From positions 1 to 64,000 of the forward strand of contig NZ_JACHHV010000001.1 of NCBI RefSeq assembly GCF_014202895.1: a stretch of DNA of 64,000 nucleotides, given 5' to 3'. A program made the position numbers and the translations under genes. The DNA is from Lactovum miscens. Its GTDB lineage: Bacteria; Bacillota; Bacilli; Lactobacillales; Streptococcaceae. Below the pieces are notes generated by a model. That model was not told the DNA's origin. It did not search any database and saw nothing but the letters and a program-made list of their open reading frames with translations. Of the stretch, positions 1 through 9,209 are shown in pieces (position 1 is the stretch's first letter; every line of letters starts with the position of its first letter).

Positions 1-202
1 AGCGATCCGACGGTTACTTAGCTTCTCCTTGTTGTGCCAACGTTCAATTTGACGGCGTTCAATCAGTGTTAAATGTTTGCCTTTTGTGTTAGAATCATCT
101 TGCATCTGAATCCTTTTCTACTTTATTTTTCCAAATTCAAGTATAAAGGTTTCAGCTGTTTTTTTCTTGCTTCAGGTGGCTAACTTAATTTTACAATTTG
201 CC
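1..202 (-). mobile_element. IS30-family insertion sequence, 5' end only (cut by window edge)
   Basis: Reading the minus strand from an ATG at 105 gives the N-terminus of an IS30-type transposase, with the helix-turn-helix stretch LIERRQIERWHNKEKLSNRR, and it is still open at base 1. The terminal inverted repeat ends near 202 (ending ...ACAATTTGCC). The same end occurs at 21878-21904, but the two copies differ at many positions, so they are related rather than identical elements. No lesion is visible in the part present. The rest lies outside the window, so activity cannot be judged. Confidence 0.8.
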
Positions 203-421
203 AAGGAAAAAATTATTAAAAAGTTCCATTTTTAATAAGCTAGTGGCAGTATAAGTCTAATGATGTAATTTTTTATTTCTAAAGGCTAGTCCCAACAAAT
301 AGATACTTCATATTTTTTTGTAGAGCACAAATTTTAATTACTAATTATTTTTTAAACTTAAAAAGTTTATGATTACTTATAAAAGGCTGAAAAGAAATTA
401 TCTCAACTTTAAAGTTTTACT
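203..421. other. AT-rich spacer between IS end and purK
   Basis: No reading frame of note. Just downstream of the purK stop there is a small dyad (ACTTTAAAGT, about 409-418) without a clear U-run, so I do not call a purK terminator. Confidence 0.4.
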
Positions 422-1522
422 TTACCATATTTGTGTCGCTTCAATTTCTTGAAAAGTGCTGTCTAAGTCCTCCGTCAAAATCGTCACATGACCCATCTTA
501 CGGTTGGGCTTACTATCAAGTTTGCCATAATCATGAACATGCCAATCAGGGTGTGATATCAATAAATCTTTAGCACCTTCAAAGTGTTGACCCAAAATAT
601 TAAGCATTACAGCTGGTTTTAATAACACTGGCTGTGGAAGCTTCTGACCTAGTATTCCCTTAATGTGTAAGTCAAATTGTGAAAAATCACAAGCTTCAAT
701 CGTGTAATGGCCTGAGTTATGCGGTCTTGGTGCCAATTCATTGACGTAAATCGTACCAGACTTAGTTAAGAACATTTCTACACACAGAGTTCCAGCTAAT
801 TTCAATTCGCGAGCAATCGCAAGTGCTACCTGGTAGGCCTTTTTTGCTATTTCATTGGATACACGAGCTGGTGTAATTGTCTGATGCAGAATATTATCAA
901 TGTGATCATTTTCCGCAATTGGAAAAGCAACGACATCTTTACCATTTCCTGACAAAATAATAGAAATTTCACGGTCAAATGAGATAAAATCTTCAAGAAC
1001 ACACTCAGAGTGAGCTACCAAGTCACGGGCTGCATGTAGATCCTCATCTGATGAAAGTACTACCTGTCCATGTCCATCGTAACCACCTGCTACCGTTTTC
1101 AAGACTTGCTTTCTCAAAACCTGATTAGGCAAATCGGCTGAATTCGTAATTAACTGCCAAGGTGCAATGGCTACTTTTGCTTCTTCCATAAGAAAAGTTT
1201 TCTCAAACCTACGATTCTGAGTAATTTCAAGAAGACGAATTCCTTGGGGAATGGCAACACAAGTTTCAATCTGATGAAGACCTTGGGCATCTACATTTTC
1301 AAACTCATAGGTGATCACATCACAGGCATAGGCTAGTTGCAAAAGGGCATCCACATTATCATAATTCGCGACAACCAACTTGTCGGATACCTTACTTGCA
1401 GGACAGTCAGGATTGGGATCAAGAGTAATGACACGGTGCCCCATATATTGAGCCGAGATTGCCATCATTTGGCCAAGCTGTCCTCCACCAATTATTCCAA
1501 TTGTTTTTCTTTTATTTAACAT
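422..1522 (-). CDS. purK: N5-carboxyaminoimidazole ribonucleotide synthase PurK
   Basis: ATP-grasp enzyme of purine synthesis. It uses ATP and bicarbonate to carboxylate AIR to N5-CAIR, which PurE then rearranges. The N-terminus has the nucleotide-fold motif TIGIIGGGQLGQMMA, and the middle has the ATP-grasp segments KTVAGGYDGHGQVV and CVLEDFISFDREIS. Near the C-terminus is NELAPRPHNSGHYTIEAC, typical of PurK. An upstream in-frame start would add about 19 residues; I prefer the methionine just before the NKRKTIG segment because homologues begin there. The ribosome-binding site is poor (GGCGG). Length is about 366 aa, as expected. It is the last gene of purD-DUF523-purE-purK. Confidence 0.93.
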   Translation of the reverse strand: MLNKRKTIGIIGGGQLGQMMAISAQYMGHRVITLDPNPDCPASKVSDKLVVANYDNVDALLQLAYACDVITYEFENVDAQGLHQIETCVAIPQGIRLLEITQNRRFEKTFLMEEAKVAIAPWQLITNSADLPNQVLRKQVLKTVAGGYDGHGQVVLSSDEDLHAARDLVAHSECVLEDFISFDREISIILSGNGKDVVAFPIAENDHIDNILHQTITPARVSNEIAKKAYQVALAIARELKLAGTLCVEMFLTKSGTIYVNELAPRPHNSGHYTIEACDFSQFDLHIKGILGQKLPQPVLLKPAVMLNILGQHFEGAKDLLISHPDWHVHDYGKLDSKPNRKMGHVTILTEDLDSTFQEIEATQIW

Positions 1523-1596
1523 CTTCATCCGCCAATCTTTGGGATTTTCTCTTTTACTAAATTTAACTTTTAGACACAAATTCTTATTTATAATTC

Positions 1597-2082
1597 TTAA
1601 ATTAATAAATCGTTTGAAGCTTTCACGATCTCTGCTGCTTCTTTACGGAAATTGACGAGTTTGTCATAGAGGGTAGTATCATTTACCGCAAGCATCTGGA
1701 CCGCATAAAGTGCGGCATTTTTTGCACCTGCTTCGCCAATAGCCATAGTACCTACAGGTACCCCCGCTGGCATTTGCACAATTGAATAAAGTGAATCCAA
1801 ACCAGATAGGGCATGAGATTTTACTGGTACTCCAATCACTGGTAACGTTGTCTGAGCTGCAACCATACCAGGTAGATGCGCTGCTCCACCTGCACCGGCA
1901 ATAATAAGTTTATAGCCTTTACCTCTTGCTGTATGAGCAAAGTCAGCCATTAATTCAGGACTACGATGAGCTGAGATAACTTTTTTTTCAAAACTAACAC
2001 CGAAATCTTCAAGGATCTCCGCTGTAAATTTCATCGTTTCCCAGTCCGAACTGGAACCCATTATTAATGCTAAATCTGTCAT
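1597..2082 (-). CDS. purE: N5-CAIR mutase PurE (class I)
   Basis: Converts N5-CAIR to CAIR in the cytoplasm. It has the class I PurE motifs in order: [11 protein letters not shown] near the N-terminus, the catalytic SAHRSPE, the glycine-rich [11 protein letters not shown] and the PVIGVPV strand. At 161 aa it is normal size. It lies between the DUF523 gene and purK, and the PurE/PurK pair is the usual two-step bacterial route. It should be expressed from the PurBox promoter upstream of purD. Confidence 0.96.
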   Translation of the reverse strand: MTDLALIMGSSSDWETMKFTAEILEDFGVSFEKKVISAHRSPELMADFAHTARGKGYKLIIAGAGGAAHLPGMVAAQTTLPVIGVPVKSHALSGLDSLYSIVQMPAGVPVGTMAIGEAGAKNAALYAVQMLAVNDTTLYDKLVNFRKEAAEIVKASNDLLI

Positions 2083-2128
2083 TTTTTCTCTTTTCTCTCT
2101 ATTATCTTACCCAAATTTATTTCTAAAA

Positions 2129-2538
2129 TTATTTACTTTCAATTTCCAAACTATTTTCCCAAAGTAATTGTGCAGTAAAACCCATTCCTTCAGTTTTGGT
2201 ATTTGAAAAACTTCCATCATAGACCTGACCAAAGCCGCAAGAGGGGCTACTTGATTTCAAAATTGCTTTTGTACACCTAAATTCTTGAGCAATGCGCAGT
2301 GTCTCTTTTGCTCCCAACTCGAATTTTTCCGTAAAATCTTCTCCCAAAGCACTTAACACCCGTTCCCCGACAATCTCCATTGCCGGCCTTGGAGTAGGCA
2401 AACCACCTAGTTGCTCAGGACAGATTGGGAGGGCTAATCCTCCTGTTACCATTTCACAATTTTTGGATCTGTCATTGCATTCCCATCATAACGACAAGAG
2501 AAACCAGCGAGACATGCACTTACTAAAATTTTTTTCAT
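2129..2538 (-). pseudogene. DUF523 family protein, frameshifted
   Basis: The ATG at 2538 overlaps the purD stop as TAATG. The first frame reads MKKILVSACLAGFSCRYDG, the conserved DUF523 start with its cysteines, and runs into a stop after about 30 codons. The second frame starts MVTGGLALPICPEQLGG, the next conserved DUF523 block, with later cysteines in SSPSCGFG. Joining the frames needs one extra A where the sequence reads GTGAAATGG (about 2450-2456). The second frame's ATG overlaps the first frame's stop, so coupled re-initiation is possible, but I see no SD for it. Function is unknown; a metal or Fe-S role is often guessed from the cysteines. It could be a real lesion, a sequencing error or a split gene. 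Confidence 0.8.
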
Positions 2539-3779
2539 TAATTTAGACCTTTTGAACCAATGTCATGTCGGTAGAACATCCCTTTGTTATCAAGTAAATC
2601 TAATTTTCCATAGAGGCTGGCTTGTGTCGATGCCACATCTGCTCCTGTTTCAGTAACCAGATAAACTCGTCCACCATTCGAGACAAGCTGACCTTCGTTT
2701 TCGGAAACACTTGCATAATAGACATTCAAAACGTCTGGAATTTTAGGTAAGATAATCCCCCTTGTTGAACTGGCAGGGTAGCCATCCGAAGCAATGACAA
2801 TGCCCAAAGTTACGCTCGATTCGAGCCAAGTCAACTCTGGTTCACGGCCGTCTAGAATTGCATCAATTGCTGCTGCCAAATCACTAGTCAGGCGAGGCAA
2901 AATAACTTGTGTTTCGGGGTCGCCAAACCGGGCATTGAACTCAATATTTTTAACTTCTTTAGTCTTTGTTAAAATTAATCCAGCATAAAGCACGCCCGTA
3001 AAGGATTTGTCTTCAGAAATAAGGCCTGCAACGGTTGGCTTCACAACTTTCTCTAGGGCTTCATCAATGTATTTTTGGTCAATATGTAAAACTGGAGAAT
3101 AGGCCCCCATGCCACCTGTATTTGCGCCTTTATCCCCGTCAAATACTCGCTTGTGGTCTTGAGCAATTGGCATTGGATAAATATGTCCCTGATGAACAAA
3201 ACTAAAAAGAGAGAATTCTTCACCATCAAGATATTCTTCGATAACTACCTTACCAAATCCATCTTCAAAAATATCAGTTAGGGCTTCCTCGGCTGTTTTT
3301 ATGTCCATAGCCACGGTTACGCCTTTTCCTGCTGCCAGACCATCCGCTTTGATGACAATTGGTGCACCTTGGGTACGAATATAGTCTATGGCCATAGTTA
3401 GAGATTCAAAAGTTGCATAGCTAGCTGTTGGTACACCATACTTGGTCATGATTGACTTAGCAAAGTCTTTAGAACCCTCAATCTCAGCCGCAGCCTTTTT
3501 GGGACCAAAGATTCGCAAACCTGCTACTTCAAATGCATCAACAATGCCATTCATGAGCGCTTTTTCAGGTCCTACGAACGTCAAATTAATGTTCTGGCTT
3601 TGAGCAAATTTGACAAGTTTTTCATTGTCAAGTTCGGAAATTGAAATTGTTTGTATTCCATCGCGGACCATCCCAGGATTACCAGGTGTCACATAAACTG
3701 ATTCAACCAGATCACTCTCTTTAAACTTCTTCGCAATTGCATGTTCGCGTCCTCCAGATCCAACAACTAAAACTTTCAA
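2538..3779 (-). CDS. purD: Phosphoribosylamine-glycine ligase PurD
   Basis: ATP-dependent ligation of glycine to phosphoribosylamine, step 2 of purine synthesis. It begins KVLVVGSGGREHAIAKK, has the ATP-grasp lid KADGLAAGKGVTVA and the substrate segment FNARFGDPETQ. The start appears to be TTG at 3779: a GGAG lies 6 bases upstream, whereas the longer frame start (TTG at 3791) would put that GGAG inside the gene. Length is about 413 aa, typical. It is first in purD-DUF523-purE-purK, with a PurBox and promoter upstream. Confidence 0.95.
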   Translation of the reverse strand: MKVLVVGSGGREHAIAKKFKESDLVESVYVTPGNPGMVRDGIQTISISELDNEKLVKFAQSQNINLTFVGPEKALMNGIVDAFEVAGLRIFGPKKAAAEIEGSKDFAKSIMTKYGVPTASYATFESLTMAIDYIRTQGAPIVIKADGLAAGKGVTVAMDIKTAEEALTDIFEDGFGKVVIEEYLDGEEFSLFSFVHQGHIYPMPIAQDHKRVFDGDKGANTGGMGAYSPVLHIDQKYIDEALEKVVKPTVAGLISEDKSFTGVLYAGLILTKTKEVKNIEFNARFGDPETQVILPRLTSDLAAAIDAILDGREPELTWLESSVTLGIVIASDGYPASSTRGIILPKIPDVLNVYYASVSENEGQLVSNGGRVYLVTETGADVASTQASLYGKLDLLDNKGMFYRHDIGSKGLN

Positions 3780-3832
3780 CTTAATCTCCAAACCTTTTTT
3801 CTCTTAGATTTACCTCAAAACTATCTCCCTCT

Positions 3833-3908
3833 ATCTTAGAAGATTTGGTCAAAAAGAAAAAGTCTAAACCGAAGCTTAGACTCATTTATTTTTAAAATGT
3901 TCGGAAAA
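3833..3908 (-). promoter_or_regulatory. purD promoter with PurBox
   Basis: On the minus strand, TTTTCCGAACATT (3908-3896) matches the lactococcal PurBox AWWWCCGAACWWT except the first base. A TAAGAT -10 candidate lies at 3838-3833, starting 61 bp after the CCGAAC core. That fits the known placement of PurBoxes about 76 bp upstream of the start point, where PurR activates transcription. A terminator-like hairpin lies between them. Confidence 0.8.
3850..3882 (-). terminator. Stem-loop with U-run inside the purD regulatory region
   Basis: On the minus strand, a 9-bp stem AGTCTAAGC / GTTTAGACT (one G-U pair) closes a UUCG tetraloop and is followed by TTTTCTTTTT. This is a strong intrinsic-terminator shape. 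It sits downstream of the PurBox but upstream of the predicted -10, so it should not be part of the purD mRNA. Confidence 0.75.
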
Positions 3909-4443
3909 TTTACAAAGAGCAAGTTCCAAAAATTTAATTTTAACTATATTTACCAATTAGGTTAAAAGACACTTATGTTTTAATGGTACTCTTGATTAAA
4001 TTTAATCGTTTGGATTTTGGAACTTTTATTCCCAATAATGCCCTCAACTAGTGAAGTGACAATATTTTCAAAAACCTTTTATGGAAGACCAGATATAATC
4101 AAAACGACTAAAAAAATCCATAATAAACTGTAAGATCAACTCCTTCAAAAGGGAGAATTTGGAGAAAGATGTTTTTGAGCAAATAAAGAATAAATTTTAC
4201 ACATTTAAAGTAACCCGATCTAATTAACTTTAAATTTAAAGCTAAATAAAAATCTGACTGCACCAAAACTACACATTATTTTGATATTTAGCCTAGGTTA
4301 TGTCAAGTAAAACTTTTGAAGGTCAATCAAGATTTTGTTGCTTATACTTATATTGAAGTTTTGATAAACTCCTACACCTAAAAATGTTCAAGCATAAAAG
4401 TTGAAATCAAATGCCAAAAATGACTATCTTATAATTTGAAATT
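3909..4443. other. Non-coding AT-rich stretch
   Basis: No convincing gene. On the minus strand TTGACA with a 17-base spacer and CAAAAT (about 4305-4275) resembles a promoter, but no gene follows it before purD. I see nothing else I can support. Confidence 0.4.
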
Positions 4444-4707
4444 TTATTTATAGTATTCAATTTTTGCTTTTGGATATTTAGCTTTTAAAATTTTATCAAA
4501 AGGACTACTATATTTTGATAAAATAATTGTTGTGCTGGTCCCATCCTCGTTTCCAAGTAATCGATATAACTCACCTAAATTTACAAATTGAGCTTCAAAT
4601 CTTTTCTTGGCCTCTTCAAAATACTTAGCATCTATAACCGATTTAAACATATAATTTAAACCTACATAATTATTGCTATTTCCTTCAGTTACAAAATACT
4701 TTTTCAT
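4444..4707 (-). CDS. Small hypothetical protein (87 aa)
   Basis: I do not recognise this protein. It is soluble-looking, begins MKKYFVTEGNSNNYVGLNYM, and has a charged centre (YFEEAKKRFEAQF) and a lysine/tyrosine-rich end. The case for a real gene is a perfect GGAGG six bases before the ATG, plus a consensus-like promoter about 275 bases upstream (TTGACA-17-TATGCT at 5008-4980). It stands alone between purH and purD, two ordinary purine genes, which suggests a strain-specific insertion. Confidence 0.6.
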   Translation of the reverse strand: MKKYFVTEGNSNNYVGLNYMFKSVIDAKYFEEAKKRFEAQFVNLGELYRLLGNEDGTSTTIILSKYSSPFDKILKAKYPKAKIEYYK

Positions 4708-5199
4708 AGAACCTCCAGTATAGAAGTTGAAAATAATTCCTATACTATTAATGATATTAATATAAATAATTTCCCGTTTCGGTATTTAAAGCAAAACCAA
4801 CTAGTAGTTAAAGTATTTTCAAATTTCACTGTTGACTCTTATCATTCAATATTTACTACTTTTTAATATTGTTGAAAATTAGTATTCATTTATCCTACAT
4901 TGAACTCATCTTTTCCCGAACAATTTCTTTTATAAACTTGCCTATCTGAAATATCAACCATGTATGCGTTTTCATTGTAAGCATATTACTTTTAAAATTA
5001 ATTGTCAAATATTTATGATAACCACATCAGGTAATTTCTAAGTTAAATTTTGTCAATCTTAATCATCTGAAGTGGCCTGACTGCAGAATGAACATTGGAT
5101 TTCTGTGTAAGTATATCCTTTGTTCTTTTATTACAATAGGATTTTTCCAATTTTCATTTTATTTGGCTTCATTTAAATTCAGCCTTTTTCTTACATAAA
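4708..5199. other. Intergenic stretch with one good promoter
   Basis: On the minus strand, TTGACA (5008-5003), a 17-base spacer and TATGCT (4985-4980) form a near-consensus promoter. Just after it is a 26-codon frame, MKTHTWLIFQIGKFIKEIVR..., which I cannot identify. At 5064-5075 there is a 12-base match (catctgaagtgg) to the left end of the IS at 20945, possibly a remnant. Confidence 0.4.
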
Positions 5200-6753
5200 T
5201 TAGTGGCGGAAATGACGTACACCTGTGAAAACCATAGCAATGCCATATTTATCACAAGCATCGATAACTTCTTTGTCCCGTATCGAACCTCCAGGTTGGA
5301 TAATAGCAGTAATACCGCCTTTCGCGATCTCATCGACATTGTCAGCAAATGGGAAAAAGGCGTCAGAAGCTAGGACCGCACCTGTCTGTGTTTCAACTGG
5401 TTTTTCTGCAGTTGCTTCGAGTGCAATTTTGACTGAGCCTACACGGTTTGTTTGACCAGGTCCGACACCAAGCGTCTGGTGATCGTTCGTCACAATAATA
5501 CCATTAGATTTGACAAACTTCACAGCTTTCCAAGCAAAGCCCAAGGCTTTCATTTGGGTTTCGGTTGGTTGAACCTTAGTTGCTACTACCCAATCATCTG
5601 GGTTTTCAATCAAGACATCCTGGTTTTGGACAAGCAAGCCACCAAGGACGCCTGTCACCATTGGGAAAATCTCAGACCGAGCCTTTTCAGTGAAGTCTAC
5701 AGTCAAAATACGGATATTTTTCTTTTTTTCGAGAACTACTAAGGCATCTGCTGCATAGCTAGGTGCAATGATGATTTCTAGGAAGATCTTGCTCATCTTT
5801 TTAGCTGTTGCCAAATCCACTTCACGGTTCAAGACAATGATTCCACCAAATATAGAAATTGGATCAGCTTCAAAGGCATAATCCCAAGCTAATTCGATGT
5901 TATCGGCTATACCGATGCCACAAGGATTCATGTGTTTAAGAGCTACCACTGTTGGTTTTTCATCAAAATCACGAGCAATTTGAAGCGCTGCGTCCGCATC
6001 ACGGACATTATTGTAGCTGAGTTCCTTACCATGGAGTTGAATGCTACGAGCGACTGAGTAAAGGCTTGGTAAACCTGACTCGTAAAAATCTGCATCTTGT
6101 TGAGGATTTTCACCATAACGCATGCTTTGTTTAAGGTCATACGTCAAAGTAAGCTTTTCAGGTTTGCCTTCAAAAAATTGTTCTGTCAAGTAACCAGCAA
6201 TTAGAGCATCATAGGCGGCCGTGTGGCGAAATACCTTAGCAGCTAATTTTTGACGGGTTTCCAAAGTTGTTTCACCAGTCTCAGTTATTTCAGTTAAGAC
6301 CACTTCATAGTCTGCCGGGTCAATTAGCACTGCCACTGAAGCATGATTTTTTGCTGCCGAACGAAGCATTGAAGGACCACCAATATCTATCTTTTCGATC
6401 ATGTCTTCTTGGTTACCACCTGCCAGCAAAGTTTCCTTAAATGGATAAAGGTTCACCACTACGAGGTCAATCGGTTCGATGTTATGCTTGCGCATAGCAT
6501 CCATGTGCGTTTTCAGGTCACGGCGGCCGAGCAAAGCTCCGTGAATCAAGGGATGAAGAGTCTTTACGCGTCCATCCATCATTTCTGGAAAACCCGTCAC
6601 CTGATCAATCGCAATGGTTTCAATACCTGCTTCAGAAAGTGCAGATTTAGTTCCACCAGTTGAGATGATTTCCCAATCCTGTTCGCGAAGTTTTTGAGCA
6701 AATTCAACGATTCCAGTTTTATCAGAAACACTAATAAGCGCACGTTTTGACAT
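5200..6753 (-). CDS. purH: Bifunctional AICAR transformylase / IMP cyclohydrolase PurH
   Basis: Catalyses the last two steps to IMP. The N-terminal cyclohydrolase (MGS-like) domain starts [19 protein letters not shown] and includes TVVNLYPF-type sequence ([12 protein letters not shown]). The C-terminal transformylase domain has the catalytic KHMNPCGIG motif and ends GVRHFRH, the usual PurH terminus. The start at 6753 is chosen because GGAGG lies five bases upstream; a longer frame adds 21 unlikely residues. Length is 517 aa, normal. It is monocistronic, between its own PurBox-like promoter and the gap before the 87-aa gene. Confidence 0.96.
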   Translation of the reverse strand: MSKRALISVSDKTGIVEFAQKLREQDWEIISTGGTKSALSEAGIETIAIDQVTGFPEMMDGRVKTLHPLIHGALLGRRDLKTHMDAMRKHNIEPIDLVVVNLYPFKETLLAGGNQEDMIEKIDIGGPSMLRSAAKNHASVAVLIDPADYEVVLTEITETGETTLETRQKLAAKVFRHTAAYDALIAGYLTEQFFEGKPEKLTLTYDLKQSMRYGENPQQDADFYESGLPSLYSVARSIQLHGKELSYNNVRDADAALQIARDFDEKPTVVALKHMNPCGIGIADNIELAWDYAFEADPISIFGGIIVLNREVDLATAKKMSKIFLEIIIAPSYAADALVVLEKKKNIRILTVDFTEKARSEIFPMVTGVLGGLLVQNQDVLIENPDDWVVATKVQPTETQMKALGFAWKAVKFVKSNGIIVTNDHQTLGVGPGQTNRVGSVKIALEATAEKPVETQTGAVLASDAFFPFADNVDEIAKGGITAIIQPGGSIRDKEVIDACDKYGIAMVFTGVRHFRH

Positions 6754-6855
6754 CTTTTCCTCCATATTCTCGAGTTTCAAAATTCGAGATTTATTCTGTT
6801 TTATTGCCATGGACAAGATTGGACGGATACGTCATCTGTCCTTTTCTACTGTTTA

Positions 6856-6931
6856 ATTTTAATCTTATTGTTAGAAAATGACATGTTTAAAGCGAAACTT
6901 CAGCTAGTTTCAATCTTTATTGTTCGTAAAT
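6856..6931 (-). promoter_or_regulatory. purH promoter with variant PurBox
   Basis: On the minus strand, ATTTACGAACAAT (6931-6919) matches the PurBox consensus except the first C of the core. TAAAAT at 6861-6856 begins exactly 61 bp after the core, the same spacing as at purD and the NCS2 permease. A 6-bp stem-loop (GAAACT/AGTTTC, 6894-6911) lies between, without a U-run. Confidence 0.65.
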
Positions 6932-6951
6932 TAATTTTTTCATAAAAAATA

Positions 6952-6985
6952 AAAGTGCCACAGTCATTATCCTGTAGCACCTATT
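6952..6985 (-). terminator. Rho-independent terminator of purMN
   Basis: On the minus strand GTGCTACAG / CTGTGGCAC forms a 9-bp stem with one G-U pair, followed by TTTTATTTTT, 11 bases after the purN stop. Confidence 0.85.
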
Positions 6986-6995
6986 TCAAGATAAC

Positions 6996-7544
6996 TCATT
7001 TGGAGTTTTTAATCAGGTTTCTTATAACATCCGGATATAAAGCATATTCCGCCTCATGCACTTGTTTTTCATAAGATTTGAGGTCATTGGCATAAGGAAC
7101 ATCAACTTGTGCAATAATTTTACCAGTATCCACGCCTTCATCAACATAATGAATTGTCACACCAAGACCACATTTAGCCGCATGTGATTCCTCAATCGCA
7201 TGCGGAGAGCCAGCAAAAAACGGTAAGTAGGAAGGATGCACATTGACAATCCTCCCCCCAAACTCTTTCAATAAAGTTGGACCAATGATCTTCATGTATC
7301 CCGCCAAAACAATCAAATTAATTGAATGCTTTTTTAACGCAACAACTAGTGCATTCTCATAAGCAACTTTACTAGGAAAATCTCTCAGTTCAAATACCAA
7401 AGATTCTATACCTAAATTCTTAGCTCGATCCAATACATAAGCATTTTTATGATCTGAAAACACTAAGACGACCGAGTCAGGAAATTCCTCAGCTATTCTT
7501 TGAAAATTTGATCCATTTCCAGAAGCAAAAATGGCAATTCTCAC
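6996..7544 (-). CDS. purN: Phosphoribosylglycinamide formyltransferase PurN
   Basis: Folate-dependent transfer of a formyl group to GAR. It has the phosphate-binding ASGNGSNFQ near the N-terminus, the catalytic Asn and His in [10 protein letters not shown], and the catalytic Asp in [11 protein letters not shown]. The usual HPSLLPxFPG reads [17 protein letters not shown], a mild variant. The start is GTG, overlapping the purM stop by four bases (GTGA), so translation is probably coupled. Length 182 aa is normal. Second gene of purMN, followed by a clear terminator. Confidence 0.95.
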   Translation of the reverse strand: MRIAIFASGNGSNFQRIAEEFPDSVVLVFSDHKNAYVLDRAKNLGIESLVFELRDFPSKVAYENALVVALKKHSINLIVLAGYMKIIGPTLLKEFGGRIVNVHPSYLPFFAGSPHAIEESHAAKCGLGVTIHYVDEGVDTGKIIAQVDVPYANDLKSYEKQVHEAEYALYPDVIRNLIKNSK

Positions 7545-8554
7545 TTTATCACCACTGCTTGATCTTGGCGTTCAACAATTTTGCCAATTTCAAATGCATT
7601 CAATTCAAATTTAATAGCTTCAGCACTGCCTGCATCCACCGCCAAAACCATACCAATGCCCATATTAAAAATTTCATACATTTCTTTGTGCTTGATCTCA
7701 CCATATTTTTCTAATGCTTTAAAAATAGGCAAGATTTCCCAAGAACCTTCGATAATTTCAGCCGCTAAATCATTGCTAAACATACGTGGAAGATTTTCAT
7801 GAAAACCACCACCTGTGACATGAGCAATACCATTGATCTTATTTTCCTTAATCAGTGGCAACAGCTCTTTCACATAAATCTTAGTTGGTGTTAAGAGAAT
7901 CTCCTTCAAAGGTGCGTTAAGTTCAGGTAAGAACGTATTCAAGTCAAAGCCTGAAAAAATCTTACGTACCAAAGAGTAGCCATTAGAATGAATACCTGAT
8001 GAAGGCAAGCCAAGCAACACGTCACCCGCCTTGACATTTTTTTCTCCATCAATAAGATTGACTTTCTCGGCAACACCAACTGCAAATCCAGCCAGATCAT
8101 AATCATTAGTGCCATACATACCTGGCATTTCAGCTGTCTCACCACCAATTAGAGCAACGCCTGACTGGATACAACCTTCGGCAACACCTGCGATCACCTG
8201 TTCCAATTTCTCGGGTATATTTTTTCCTGTCGCAATGTAGTCAAGAAAATACAATGGTTCGGCTCCCGCCGCAATAATGTCGTTGACGCACATGGCTACA
8301 CAATCAATTCCGATCGTGTCATGCTTATCTGCCTGAATTGCCAGCATTAGCTTTGTACCTACACCATCCGTCCCAGAGATCAAGACAGGTTCTTTCACAT
8401 TCAAGGCAGACAGATCAAAGATACCTCCAAAACCACCTAGTGTACCCATAACGCCTAAACGTTCGGTTTTTACAACATGTTTTTTGATACGTGAGACAAC
8501 TTCATAACCAGCTTCGATATTAACACCAGATTTTGCATAGGCATTTTCAGACAT
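7541..8554 (-). CDS. purM: Phosphoribosylformylglycinamidine cyclo-ligase PurM
   Basis: AIR synthetase, ATP-dependent ring closure of FGAM. It has [13 protein letters not shown] near residue 60, [10 protein letters not shown], the [11 protein letters not shown] loop and [13 protein letters not shown], all conserved in PurM. I place the start at 8554 ([10 protein letters not shown]) because GGAGG is five bases upstream. Length is about 337 aa. It is first in purMN, with a PurBox promoter; the restriction island lies immediately upstream. Confidence 0.96.
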   Translation of the reverse strand: MSENAYAKSGVNIEAGYEVVSRIKKHVVKTERLGVMGTLGGFGGIFDLSALNVKEPVLISGTDGVGTKLMLAIQADKHDTIGIDCVAMCVNDIIAAGAEPLYFLDYIATGKNIPEKLEQVIAGVAEGCIQSGVALIGGETAEMPGMYGTNDYDLAGFAVGVAEKVNLIDGEKNVKAGDVLLGLPSSGIHSNGYSLVRKIFSGFDLNTFLPELNAPLKEILLTPTKIYVKELLPLIKENKINGIAHVTGGGFHENLPRMFSNDLAAEIIEGSWEILPIFKALEKYGEIKHKEMYEIFNMGIGMVLAVDAGSAEAIKFELNAFEIGKIVERQDQAVVIK

Positions 8555-8648
8555 ATTTTCCTCCAATAACTTTTAAAAAGGCTTTAAATTAAAGGTGAGA
8601 TTACGATAATTATTTTGACCTAAATTTTATTACCTGCTTTTTTATATA

Positions 8649-8728
8649 ATTCTATGTTAATGCATTTTTTCAAATAAAAAAGTTTTCAGTAAAAAATACT
8701 GAGAACTTCTTTCATATCGTTCGGAAAA
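8649..8728 (-). promoter_or_regulatory. purMN promoter with PurBox
   Basis: On the minus strand TTTTCCGAACGAT (8728-8716) is a PurBox. TAGAAT (8654-8649) starts 65 bp after the core, and an overlapping TATATA lies just beyond. The rest of 8567-8882 has no gene. Confidence 0.8.
8674..8706 (-). terminator. Terminator-like hairpin inside the purMN regulatory region
   Basis: On the minus strand AGTTCTCAGTA / TACTGAAAACT forms an 11-bp stem with one mismatch and a 5-base loop, followed by TTTTTTA. It lies between the PurBox and the -10. It would also stop read-through from the mazG-like gene about 180 bases upstream. Confidence 0.75.
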
Positions 8729-8882
8729 TATAAATTATATGGGATAACTAGCAGATTGTTTTTAGCCAAGTTATAAAATTCGTAGTAAATATAATGAATC
8801 TTGAGTTCCATATTTATCCAACACAAGAGCAAAACTTTACCTTTATTGTTCCCTTCAATTTACTAATCACCTAGGAACCATT

Positions 8883-9206
8883 TCACAATTCCGTATATTT
8901 TTTCTTACTATTTTTGCTTTTCGAGACTGGATAATTTTTATCATTTTTACTAAGTTTTTCTTGAATGATTTTATCAACATTAAGATTCAAATTATCAGCC
9001 ATCATATACGAATAAATAAAAACGTCCGCGAGTTCTTCCTTAACTCGCTCAAGATTCGCAATACCTTCTTCAGAACTTTTCCACTGAAACAGTTCCAAAA
9101 GTTCTGATGCTTCAAGCGAAATAGAGATAGCCAAATCTTTTTCGTTATGAAATTGTCTCCAATTTCGATCATCTCGAAGTTTATTAATTTCATCCATAAT
9201 ATCCAT
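8883..9206 (-). CDS. MazG-like nucleotide pyrophosphohydrolase
   Basis: Small all-alpha NTP pyrophosphohydrolase (107 aa). The metal-binding pattern is visible as SLEASELLELFQW, about 20 residues later KEELADVFIY, then a lysine-rich tail. Such enzymes hydrolyse non-canonical or regulatory nucleotides. Small versions often accompany DUF2075 helicase-like genes in defence and mobile regions, as here, where a broken DUF2075 gene ends three bases upstream. The start has an excellent AGGAGG eight bases before the ATG. It is the only undamaged gene at this end of the island; its substrate is unknown. Confidence 0.8.
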   Translation of the reverse strand: MDIMDEINKLRDDRNWRQFHNEKDLAISISLEASELLELFQWKSSEEGIANLERVKEELADVFIYSYMMADNLNLNVDKIIQEKLSKNDKNYPVSKSKNSKKKYTEL

Positions 9207-9209
9207 TAC

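Noticed and set aside
4910-4925. CCGAAC on the plus strand resembling a PurBox
   Set aside because: Flanking bases fit poorly, and no plus-strand gene lies at the right distance; it falls in a possible minus-strand frame.
5160-5195. Hairpin around TTTAAAT after purH as a terminator
   Set aside because: The stem has internal mismatches and the T-run is on the plus strand, where no gene ends.
5452-5742. Plus-strand open frame of 96 codons
   Set aside because: It lies wholly inside purH on the opposite strand and has no SD; it is a shadow of the real gene. The same applies to plus-strand frames in fabF (41062-41490), hsdR (14800-15261) and fabZ (45786-46166).
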